From positions 1 to 5,123 of the forward strand of contig DJVU01000002.1 in the NCBI GenBank assembly GCA_002441345.1: a stretch of 5,123 nucleotides of DNA, written 5' to 3'. Shown piece by piece: positions 1-5,123 of the stretch; the first letter of the stretch is position 1; each line of letters begins with the position of its first letter. The stretch comes from Bacteroidales bacterium UBA6248. Its GTDB lineage: Bacteria > Bacteroidota > Bacteroidia > Bacteroidales > Lentimicrobiaceae. Made by a program: the position numbers and the translations under genes. The notes beneath the pieces were generated by a model. The model searched no databases. It was given only the letters and a program-made list of their open reading frames with translations, and had not been told where the DNA came from.

Positions 1-1067
1 AGGCGTCCGGCAAAGGAATCGGCGCCATATGTTTTCATGGTATCCACCATCATTCCCCGCGCTCCGGATCCGCTCAGGGGTTTCATAAAAGCGGTGGGCA
101 AAGCTTCTACAAAATCGGTGTTTAAGCCCAGGGCGGCGACCCCCTGACCAATGCCTTGTACCAGAAAATCCATTGCCCCGCAGGCACGAAAAACGCCGAC
201 GCCTACCAGGATGGCAACCAGGTAAGGAATGATACGCACACTTATCTGAAATCCGTCTTTGGCTCCTTCGATAAAGGCCTCGTAAACGTTAACCTTCCGG
301 AGCAGAGCCAGAAGAATAAACATAAATATTATGGTAAACAGGATGAGGTTACCCGCCACTGAAGAAATGACGCCAACCTGTTCCTGCGGCATGGTGCTGA
401 AGTACCAGATGATGGCAGAAATAAGAAGAGTAAATCCGCCAAGGTACAGCAGTATTGTCTTATTCAGAAGATTGATCCGCTGAAAGGCTGAAACGGCAAT
501 TATCCCCGAAAGGGTGGAAAAAAACGTTGCCAGCAGAATAGGGATAAACACATCGGAGGGGTCGGCAGCGCCAAGCTGGGTTCGGTAAACCATGATGCTG
601 ACCGGGATCAGGGTAAGACCCGAGGCATTGAGTACCAGAAACATAATCATGGCGTTGCTTGCCGTATCCTTATCTTTGTTCAGTTCCTGTAGCTGGGTCA
701 TTGCTTTGAGCCCCAGCGGGGTTGCGGCATTGTCGAGCCCAAGCATGTTGGCGGCGATGTTCATCATGATGGATCCGCTGGCGGGGTGGCCTTTGGGGAT
801 TTCGGGAAACAGTTTGCTGAACAGCGGCCCTACAGCCCGCGACATCAGGTTTACGATTCCGCCGGCTTCGCCAACCTTCATCAGTCCCATCCACAGCGTC
901 ATCACTCCGGTGAGTCCAAGCGATATTTCGAAACCCGTTTTAGCCATCTCAAACGTGCTGTTCATCATCCCGGGAAAGATGGTGACGTCGCCCATAAAAA
1001 TCAGGCGGAACAGGCCGACAATAAATGCAACGATGAAAAAAGCTACCCAGATGTAATTCAGAACCAT
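1..1067 (-). CDS. Fused SpmA/SpmB-like nucleoside recognition (Gate) domain membrane protein, 3'-truncated by window edge
   Basis: An open frame runs from ATG at 1067 (minus) to the left edge without a stop: 355 codons plus 2 bases. The start MVLNYIWVAFFIVAF and the residues after it match, from memory, the single-chain SpmA-SpmB fusions of Bacteroidota, which I recall as roughly 400-420 aa, so about 50-60 C-terminal residues are probably missing. The N-terminal half (about 1-200) is SpmA-like, with a conserved motif around NMLGLDNAATPLGLKAM (107-123) and LNASGLTLIPVSIMVYR (146-162). The C-terminal half (about 205 onward) is SpmB-like, with MKPLSGSGARGMMVD (328-342). Many hydrophobic segments are visible, for example 5-25, 140-160, 172-195, 205-222, 236-256 and 275-295, so it should be an inner-membrane protein. 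SpmA and SpmB are named for spore-core dehydration in Bacillus. The substrate here is unknown, and transport or gating of a small molecule is only inferred from the domain. No strong Shine-Dalgarno precedes the start; AAAGG lies about 9 nt upstream. Confidence 0.9.
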   Translation of the reverse strand, partial: MVLNYIWVAFFIVAFIVGLFRLIFMGDVTIFPGMMNSTFEMAKTGFEISLGLTGVMTLWMGLMKVGEAGGIVNLMSRAVGPLFSKLFPEIPKGHPASGSIMMNIAANMLGLDNAATPLGLKAMTQLQELNKDKDTASNAMIMFLVLNASGLTLIPVSIMVYRTQLGAADPSDVFIPILLATFFSTLSGIIAVSAFQRINLLNKTILLYLGGFTLLISAIIWYFSTMPQEQVGVISSVAGNLILFTIIFMFILLALLRKVNVYEAFIEGAKDGFQISVRIIPYLVAILVGVGVFRACGAMDFLVQGIGQGVAALGLNTDFVEALPTAFMKPLSGSGARGMMVDTMKTYGADSFAGR

Positions 1068-1094
1068 AATAGGGCCTTTGCGGAGTTCAATCCC

Positions 1095-1102
1095 CAAAAG
1101 TA
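1095..1102 (-). promoter_or_regulatory. Possible Bacteroidota -7 promoter element for the SpmAB-like gene
   Basis: Read on the minus strand this is TACTTTTG, a full match to the Bacteroidota primary-sigma -7 consensus TAnnTTTG. It lies 27 nt upstream of the ATG at 1067, so the predicted 5' leader would be about 20 nt. I see no convincing TTTG -33 element at the usual 19-21 nt spacing upstream, only AT-rich sequence. An 8-base pattern with two free positions occurs often by chance, so this is a candidate only. Confidence 0.35.
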
Positions 1103-1191
1103 TTAATTTAATGTCGAATTCAGTCTGTCATTTTTTTCGTTTTCCTTTATGCGAATGCGAATTTGGCTTCCCGGGCGTGCAGGAATTTGGT

Positions 1192-1199
1192 TACATTTG
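1192..1199 (+). promoter_or_regulatory. Possible Bacteroidota -7 promoter element for the beta-CASP gene
   Basis: The sequence TACATTTG matches TAnnTTTG. It ends 44 nt before the ATG at 1244, giving a predicted leader of roughly 35-40 nt. The nearest upstream TTTG outside it that could serve as a -33 box is at 1162-1165, 26 nt away, which is longer than the usual 19-21 nt. The match is therefore partial. Position and orientation fit the only plus-strand gene in the window. Confidence 0.4.
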
Positions 1200-1243
1200 A
1201 AATTCAGAACAGCTAACGGAATATATACAGAAATCACTAAATC

Positions 1244-2647
1244 ATGAAACTGCAATTTCTGGGTGCCGCACGGGAAGTTACCGGAAGCAAGCACCTGATT
1301 ACAACGGAGGAGGGAAAGAAGATATTGCTGGATTGCGGTATCTATCAGGGCAAGGGTCTTGAAACCGATGCCATGAACCGCGAACTGGGATTTGATCCGG
1401 CGGAGCTCGACCATATCATTCTTTCCCATGCTCACATCGATCATTCGGGACTGATACCCTATATGTACCGGTTGGGTTTCAGGGGTTCGGTAATCTGCAC
1501 CAATGCAACGCGGGATTTATGTTCTATTATGCTGCCCGACAGTGGCCATATTCAGGAAAACGATACGTATCACTTCAATAAAAAGAGGGCGAAGCAGGGC
1601 TTAAGGCCGGTGGAACCCTTATATACGCTCGACGATGCCCGAAAGTGTATGGAGTTGTTTATCGGGGTTGCATATAACCGTAAGTTCAACATTGATAACA
1701 ACGTCCGGGTTAAATTTACCAACACAGGCCACATGCTGGGCAGCGGTGTGGTTAGCCTGGATGTCAGGGATAAGGGAGGATGGCTCCGGATTGGATACAC
1801 GGGCGACATCGGACGCAACAACAACCGTATTTTGCGTGATCCGGACCGTTTTCCGCAGTGCGACTATCTGATTACAGAGTCGACTTACGGCGATCGCCTG
1901 CATCCATCGCGCCAGGACGCGGAATCTGAACTTTTACGGGTAGTTAAAGAGACATGCGGAGAGCGAAAAGGCAAACTTATTATTCCCTCGTTTGCTATTG
2001 GCAGAACGCAGGAGCTTGTGCATGCGCTGAACAACTTTTTCAATGAAGGACTGTTACCCAGGGTGAAAATATACGTTGACAGTCCGCTGGCGGTTAATGC
2101 TACCGAGATTTTCAGGTTGCATCCCGACTGTTTCAATTCGGATGTGCATGAAGTGATGGAAACGGATCCCGATCCATTTGGCTTCAGTTCGCTGTTTTAT
2201 ATAAAGAGTGCGGAGGATTCCAAAAAGCTAAACACCCTTAAAGAGCCATGCGTAATTATTTCTGCATCGGGCATGATGGAAGCCGGAAGGATCAAGCATC
2301 ATCTGGCCAATAACATCAGCAATCCGCGGAATACGGTTCTGGCGGTAGGATATTGCAGTCCATCGACGCTGGGAGCCCGGATATTGCGGGGGGATCCGGA
2401 GGTATCGATTTTTGGTTTGGTGCATAAGGTAAAAGCTAAGATAGAACGAATAGAAGCTTTTAGCGGACATGCCGATTACCGGGAGATGATTGACTACCTT
2501 GGGTGTCAGTCTAAAGAAGAATTGCGGAAGATATTTCTTGTTCACGGGGATGCGGATGCAACGCGTGGTTACCGCGGTCATTTGCAGGAGGCGGGATACA
2601 GCAATATTGAAATTCCTGTACTGAAGCAGACGTATAATTTGTCGTAG
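1244..2647 (+). CDS. MBL-fold beta-CASP metallo-hydrolase, probable RNA nuclease
   Basis: This complete 467-aa protein ends in TAG. It begins MKLQFLGAAREVTGS, the usual start of bacterial beta-CASP proteins. Metallo-beta-lactamase motifs are all present: Asp30 in LLDCG (motif 1), HAHIDH at 62-67 (motif 2), His163 in GHMLGS (motif 3) and Asp188 in GDIGR (motif 4). The beta-CASP motifs follow: Glu212 in TESTYG (A), His409 in SGHADY (B) and His434 in LVHGD (C). SASGMMEAGRI (340-350) is a further family signature, and the last ~75 residues form the RMMBL RNA-specificity region. In this family a histidine at motif C marks the RNA-acting rather than DNA-acting branch, so a two-zinc endo- and/or exoribonuclease related to Thermus TTHA0252 and eukaryotic CPSF-73 is the best assignment. 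There is no signal peptide, so it should be cytoplasmic. No clear Shine-Dalgarno precedes the start. The physiological RNA target is unknown, and it is shorter than RNase J. Confidence 0.95.
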   Translation: MKLQFLGAAREVTGSKHLITTEEGKKILLDCGIYQGKGLETDAMNRELGFDPAELDHIILSHAHIDHSGLIPYMYRLGFRGSVICTNATRDLCSIMLPDSGHIQENDTYHFNKKRAKQGLRPVEPLYTLDDARKCMELFIGVAYNRKFNIDNNVRVKFTNTGHMLGSGVVSLDVRDKGGWLRIGYTGDIGRNNNRILRDPDRFPQCDYLITESTYGDRLHPSRQDAESELLRVVKETCGERKGKLIIPSFAIGRTQELVHALNNFFNEGLLPRVKIYVDSPLAVNATEIFRLHPDCFNSDVHEVMETDPDPFGFSSLFYIKSAEDSKKLNTLKEPCVIISASGMMEAGRIKHHLANNISNPRNTVLAVGYCSPSTLGARILRGDPEVSIFGLVHKVKAKIERIEAFSGHADYREMIDYLGCQSKEELRKIFLVHGDADATRGYRGHLQEAGYSNIEIPVLKQTYNLS

Positions 2648-2750
2648 GGCGGAGTTTCTTTTATCCGTTGGTTGTTTGGTATTATCCGGGAAAGGGGGTA
2701 GAGGAAAAGAAATAATTGAACAGTGAGAAGAAAAGAGTTAAGTAAAACAG

Positions 2751-2780
2751 AAACGGCAGCCGGATTCCCGGCCGCCGTTT
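2751..2780. terminator. Hairpin terminator between convergent transcripts
   Basis: This is a 30-nt inverted repeat: AAACGGC, one mismatched base, GCCGG, loop ATTC, CCGGC, one mismatched base, GCCGTTT. It forms 12 base pairs around a single A/C mismatch. It lies 103 nt after the stop of the beta-CASP gene and 24 nt beyond the stop of the last exbD. On the minus strand the stem ends in TTT and is followed by CTGTTTTACTT, a fair U-rich tract, so it best fits the exbB-exbD operon. On the plus strand the run after the stem is only TTTCTGG, so termination of the beta-CASP transcript is weaker but possible. Confidence 0.8.
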
Positions 2781-2804
2781 CTGGTATTAACTATGAAAAA
2801 AAAA

Positions 2805-3272
2805 TTAATCGTTAGCTTCGGCTTTTTTACGGGTAGAGTAGTTGATTTTAAATGCACCAACTTTACGGAGTTCCTGTTTGATATCTGTAACGATACCCAT
2901 ACGTACCTCTTTATCAACTTTCAGGGAAGTGGTAAGAAGAGGCCTGTCGGCTTCGGGTCTTGCTTCCCTTTCGGAGAAGATAAACTCAGCGATATCGGCG
3001 ACGTTTCTGAAGCTGTCGTTTAACTGGATACGCGATTCGGTACCGAGTTTGGTTTGCAGCGGAGGTCCGACGTAGATATAGCTTACCAGAGCTTTCTTTT
3101 CAAGTTTTTGTACCTCAGTAGCATCCGGTGCCTTGATTCGCACTTTCACGGTAACTTCCCGCATAGTGGTAACCATCATGAAGAAGATAAGCATCATGAA
3201 GATGATATCGGGCATGGAAGAGGTATTGAGGGCAGGAGGTTCTTTGGAACCTTCTTTTTTAAAACGGGCCAT
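2805..3272 (-). CDS. exbD: ExbD/TolR-family proton-channel subunit (short paralogue)
   Basis: This 155-aa protein is the last gene of the cluster and ends in TAA. It has a short basic N-terminus, one transmembrane helix (about 21-37, PDIIFMMLIFFMMVTTM) and a periplasmic domain. Asp22 in SSMPDIIF occupies the place of the proton-carrying Asp25 of E. coli ExbD. The C-terminal part contains VRMGIVTDIKQELRKVGAFKINYS (123-146), typical of the ExbD/TolR periplasmic fold. With ExbB it should form the inner-membrane channel that couples proton flow to a TonB-like partner. The start lies 1 nt after the stop of the long exbD and has a strong Shine-Dalgarno (GGAGG, 8-nt spacer) inside that gene's last codons, so the two are probably translationally coupled. 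A run of nine T residues follows the stop on the minus strand, then the terminator hairpin. ExbD and TolR are hard to separate by sequence. ExbD is preferred because of the tandem exbD arrangement and the absence of tolA, tolB or pal. Confidence 0.9.
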   Translation of the reverse strand: MARFKKEGSKEPPALNTSSMPDIIFMMLIFFMMVTTMREVTVKVRIKAPDATEVQKLEKKALVSYIYVGPPLQTKLGTESRIQLNDSFRNVADIAEFIFSEREARPEADRPLLTTSLKVDKEVRMGIVTDIKQELRKVGAFKINYSTRKKAEAND

Positions 3273-3273
3273 A

Positions 3274-3846
3274 TTATTTTCCTCCTATATTTTCTGGTTC
3301 AGCTTCAGAGATTGCGACGGGTATAGCCTTTTGGACAGCTTCTTTGCTGAGGTCATCCTTAAGGTCGGCAAACTTGACGCCGAAGCGCTGTTTGGAGAGT
3401 TCATCGCGAAGTTCGTTAACTGCGGCGGTGAGTTCATTCTGAACCTGGATATACATATCGTACGATGTTCCCCTGTCGTTTTTGAGTGAGATCACACCTC
3501 TGGAAACGGGGTATTGACCAAGTCCGGGGATTTCTTCAAACTTCTTTTCGGGCAGATCGGGTTTGTCGTAGGGATTGGCGAGGAACTCCTTAGCTTCGGA
3601 GCGCAGGGTTCTGATATCGCCGAGTCTTCCTTCAACAAAGAGTCGGTCGCTTTTATTAACAAGTACATTGAAGACGTTTCGTTCTTTGATATCGGGTGGT
3701 TCAGCTGTCGGATCGGGTGGCGGGGGTAATCTCCTTACGATACCTGTATCTGTATCCATGGTGGTTGTGACCAGCCAGAAGATCAGAAGCAGGAAGGCGA
3801 TATCCGCCATTGAGCCGGCATTTAATTGTGGAATTTTTCTAGCCAT
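3274..3846 (-). CDS. exbD: ExbD/TolR-family proton-channel subunit (long paralogue with insertion)
   Basis: This 190-aa protein has one transmembrane helix near the N-terminus (about 14-30, ADIAFLLLIFWLVTTTM). Asp15 in GSMADIAF matches the functional Asp25 of E. coli ExbD. A proline-rich linker follows (40-51, LPPPPDPTAEPP), then a periplasmic domain with NVFNVLVNKSDRLFVEG (57-73). It is about 50 residues longer than E. coli ExbD (141 aa). Much of the extra length lies in a charged stretch at about 82-127 containing PYDKPDLPEKKFEEIPGLG, and in a C-terminal tail (about 170-190). The core end VNELRDELSKQRFG (143-156) looks like the usual ExbD C-terminal helix. It starts 11 nt after the stop of the 111-aa gene. 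No clear Shine-Dalgarno is present; the ATG at 3846 is chosen because MARKIPQLNAGSMADIAF gives the family's standard N-terminus. It should work with ExbB and the short ExbD in one inner-membrane complex, possibly as a heteromeric ExbD pair. Confidence 0.9.
   Translation of the reverse strand: MARKIPQLNAGSMADIAFLLLIFWLVTTTMDTDTGIVRRLPPPPDPTAEPPDIKERNVFNVLVNKSDRLFVEGRLGDIRTLRSEAKEFLANPYDKPDLPEKKFEEIPGLGQYPVSRGVISLKNDRGTSYDMYIQVQNELTAAVNELRDELSKQRFGVKFADLKDDLSKEAVQKAIPVAISEAEPENIGGK
3281..3285 (-). promoter_or_regulatory. Shine-Dalgarno of the short exbD, embedded in the end of the long exbD
   Basis: GGAGG on the minus strand lies 8 nt before the ATG at 3272. It is formed by the two glycine codons of the upstream protein's C-terminus (IGGK, then TAA). 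It fixes the start of the short exbD and is the only strong Shine-Dalgarno seen at any gene start in the window. Confidence 0.75.
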
Positions 3847-3857
3847 GGTTTAACCAT

Positions 3858-4193
3858 TTATTTATCAGACTGGAACAGATTCCCAACAGAAGTGTAGATG
3901 ATGGCAAGGACAGCTATACCCAGGAAGATATAGAATGAGAGGAGTCCTGCGCCGATCATTTTCGACAGAGTGGGACCTATTTCAAATTTTTCATAGAGCG
4001 GACCTGTTGTTGCCGGGGAAAGGATGTAGGAAAGCAGGAAAATACCTACAAGCGTTCCGACTCCTATCAGGGCTCCTTTCGCAGCTTTTGGATTTCCGAA
4101 GGTTTGAATCAGCGGGAAAACAACTGCCAGCAATATGGAGATACCCAGCAAAAGGTAGGTCACGATCATTCCGATGTTGATCATTGTATCCAT
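3858..4193 (-). CDS. Unnamed small three-helix membrane protein inside the exbB-exbD operon
   Basis: I do not recognise a named family for this 111-aa protein. Three hydrophobic segments are visible at about 6-28, 41-59 and 80-103. A short loop with lysines (36, 39) lies between the first two, and a polar loop, SPATTGPLYEKFEIGPT (59-75), between the second and third. By the positive-inside rule the first loop is probably cytoplasmic and the second periplasmic, which would put the N-terminus in the periplasm; this is tentative. It lies between exbB (10-nt gap) and the long exbD (11-nt gap) on the same strand, so co-transcription is very likely. From memory, Bacteroidota exbB-exbD loci often carry a small hypothetical membrane gene here, but I cannot verify homology. 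A role as an accessory or assembly subunit of the proton channel is inference. An alternative start is Met4 at 4184; neither start has a clear Shine-Dalgarno. Confidence 0.85.
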   Translation of the reverse strand: MDTMINIGMIVTYLLLGISILLAVVFPLIQTFGNPKAAKGALIGVGTLVGIFLLSYILSPATTGPLYEKFEIGPTLSKMIGAGLLSFYIFLGIAVLAIIYTSVGNLFQSDK

Positions 4194-4203
4194 AATTGCT
4201 TTA

Positions 4204-5016
4204 TTATTTTGTGTTCTTATTCTTTACGAGAATGTCCATGAAAGTGATGGTGGCATCTTCCATTGAGTTTACAATACCTTCAACCTTGGTAAGGAGGTAG
4301 TTGTAGAACACCTGGAGGATAATGGCAACGATAAGACCGAAGATGGTGGTAAGAAGAGCAACCTTCATACCTCCGGCTACAACGGTCGGAGAAATGTCAC
4401 CTGCAGCTTCGATATCGTCGAATGCCTGAACCATACCTACAACGGTTCCAAGGAATCCCATCATGGGAGCCAGGGCGATAAACAGTGAAATCCATGAGAG
4501 ATTGTTCTCAAGACGCGACATCATAACACCGCCGTAAGAAACAATCGATTTTTCCACCATTTCAAGACCTTCTGAATGACGGTCAAGTCCCTGGAAGAAA
4601 ATGCTGGCCACAGGGCCACGGGTATTCTTGCAAATTTCTTTTGCAGCAGCAACGCCGTCTGTTTCAAGGGCTGTTTCTACTTTGTTCAGAAGTTTCTGGG
4701 TATTGGTAGTGGAAAGGTTCAGATAAATAATCCTTTCGATAACCAAACCGAGACCAAGGATGAGTACAAACAGAATGGGGAACATCCAGCCTGCACCACC
4801 TTCGATGAATTTTCCTTTAAGTACCTGGTGGAATGACTGGGGAGCTTCTGCCTCCTCAACCAGTGTTTCCTGAACCGGCTGAGCAGCTTCCTGCTGTACC
4901 GCGGTGTCGGCAACCTGCTCCGTCTGGGCTGCTTCGGTATCCTGAGCCATAACAACGCTGGTTACTCCAAAAGTGAGCATTCCTGCTACCGTCAAAAACG
5001 CAATTAATTTTTTCAT
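4204..5016 (-). CDS. exbB: ExbB (MotA/TolQ/ExbB proton channel family) with signal peptide
   Basis: This 270-aa protein is the first gene of the operon. Residues 1-24 form a signal peptide (MKKLIAFLTVAGMLTFG, ending VVMA before Gln25). Residues 25-60 are a low-complexity Ala/Glu/Gln/Thr/Val-rich periplasmic stretch with no basic residues. Membrane helices follow at about 77-99, 173-197 and 213-236. The family core is clear: APMMGFLGTVVGMVQAF (183-199) and VAGGMKVALLTTIFGLIVAI (213-232). By motif alignment Thr191 and Thr224 match Thr148 and Thr181 of E. coli ExbB, which line the proton path. A cytoplasmic domain lies between the first and second helices (about 100-170). It should form the oligomeric inner-membrane channel around the ExbD helices. 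No Shine-Dalgarno is seen; the leader before the ATG is AT-rich. The gene ends in tandem TAA codons (4204-4206 and 4201-4203). TolQ is the alternative name, but the tandem exbD genes favour ExbB. Confidence 0.93.
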   Translation of the reverse strand: MKKLIAFLTVAGMLTFGVTSVVMAQDTEAAQTEQVADTAVQQEAAQPVQETLVEEAEAPQSFHQVLKGKFIEGGAGWMFPILFVLILGLGLVIERIIYLNLSTTNTQKLLNKVETALETDGVAAAKEICKNTRGPVASIFFQGLDRHSEGLEMVEKSIVSYGGVMMSRLENNLSWISLFIALAPMMGFLGTVVGMVQAFDDIEAAGDISPTVVAGGMKVALLTTIFGLIVAIILQVFYNYLLTKVEGIVNSMEDATITFMDILVKNKNTK

Positions 5017-5094
5017 AGTTAATTGTTATTGATTTTGATTTAAGTGAACTTGTTTTTGTTAACGTTTATTGTGCAACTGGGCATTTTCCTTCAC
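5017..5094 (-). other. Leader between the tRNA and exbB
   Basis: This is a 78-nt AT-rich spacer. Read toward exbB I find no full TAnnTTTG element and no strong hairpin after the tRNA CCA. Either the promoter is degenerate or the exbB operon is partly transcribed by read-through from the tRNA promoter, with the tRNA 3' end released by processing. This is inferred from the absence of signals. Confidence 0.3.
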
Positions 5095-5123
5095 TGGCGG
5101 AGAGAATGGGATTCGAACCCATG
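5095..5123 (-). tRNA. 3' end of a tRNA, probably tRNA-Ser (partial)
   Basis: Read on the minus strand, the last 29 bases of the window form the 3' end of a tRNA. One variable-region base (5123) is followed by a T-arm with stem ATGGG/CCCAT (5118-5122 and 5106-5110) and loop TTCGAAT (5111-5117), the acceptor 3' strand TCTCTCC (5099-5105), discriminator G (5098) and an encoded CCA (5095-5097). The implied 5' acceptor strand is GGAGAGA. Discriminator G with this acceptor stem suits tRNA-Ser, but Asn, Asp, Gln or Trp cannot be excluded because the anticodon lies outside the window. It points toward exbB, 78 nt upstream of its ATG. Confidence 0.85.

Noticed and set aside
156..1106. Plus-strand open frames at 156-362, 592-1056 and 786-1106
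   Set aside because: They lie opposite the SpmAB-like gene, whose minus-strand frame is open throughout and gives a recognisable membrane protein. The plus-strand products have no coherent domain.
1103..1444. Minus-strand 113-aa open frame covering the divergent spacer and the start of the beta-CASP gene
   Set aside because: Two thirds of it is antisense to conserved MBL motifs, and the product shows no family features.
2796..2804. T9 run on the minus strand right after the last exbD stop, as an intrinsic terminator by itself
   Set aside because: No GC-rich hairpin precedes it; the hairpin at 2751-2780 is the better terminator.
2793..3023. Plus-strand frame starting MKKKLIVSFGF, resembling a signal peptide
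   Set aside because: It is antisense to the end of the short exbD. The lysine run comes from the nine-A tract that follows the exbD stop on the other strand, and the rest has no membrane-protein or secreted-protein character.
3822..3857. An 11-codon minus-strand frame (MVKPWLEKFHN) starting right after the stop of the 111-aa gene and overlapping the long exbD start
   Set aside because: It is very short, out of frame and lacks a Shine-Dalgarno, so it is probably chance. A leader-peptide role would need ribosome-profiling support.
3845..3857. Inverted repeat ATGGTT-T-AACCAT at the start of the long exbD
   Set aside because: The stem is only about 5 bp with a 3-nt loop once folded, too weak to claim as an operator or translational switch.
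5095..5123. tRNA 3' end as an attachment site for an integrated element
   Set aside because: No integrase, direct repeat of the tRNA end or mobile gene is present, and the neighbouring genes are ordinary chromosomal ones.

Overview
The window looks like chromosomal DNA of a member of the Bacteroidota, probably Bacteroidales or a related order. Four observations support this: a fused SpmA/SpmB-type membrane protein in a lineage not known to sporulate; a TonB-energising cluster with one ExbB and two different ExbD proteins; ExbB carrying a cleavable signal peptide; and mostly SD-less starts with TAnnTTTG-like promoter elements. The genus cannot be set from this sequence. No mobile element, CRISPR array or clear sign of horizontal transfer is visible.

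Layout: (1) 1-1067, minus strand: 355 N-terminal codons of a fused SpmA/SpmB-like nucleoside-recognition (Gate) membrane protein, running off the left edge. (2) 1068-1243: a 176-nt divergent intergenic region with a TAnnTTTG match on each strand. (3) 1244-2647, plus strand: a complete 467-aa metallo-beta-lactamase/beta-CASP/RMMBL protein, likely an RNA nuclease, with all expected metal and beta-CASP residues. (4) 2648-2804: a 157-nt convergent intergenic region with a strong 30-nt hairpin. (5) 2805-5016, minus strand: a compact four-gene cluster, transcribed right to left as exbB (270 aa), an unnamed three-helix membrane protein (111 aa), a long exbD (190 aa) and a short exbD (155 aa), with gaps of 10, 11 and 1 nt. 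(6) 5095-5123, minus strand: the 3' end of a tRNA, probably tRNA-Ser, 78 nt upstream of exbB.

Function: the ExbB/ExbD proteins should form an inner-membrane proton channel that passes proton-motive force to a TonB-type protein for outer-membrane uptake. No tonB lies in the window, and the hairpin after the second exbD suggests the operon ends there. The 111-aa protein sits inside the operon and is a candidate accessory subunit. It is the least explained gene here. The beta-CASP protein and the SpmAB-like protein are separate units, with no functional link visible beyond their shared divergent region.

No clearly new system is evident. The most interesting points are the unnamed membrane protein, the two unequal ExbD proteins, and the Shine-Dalgarno sequence placed inside the upstream exbD coding end.
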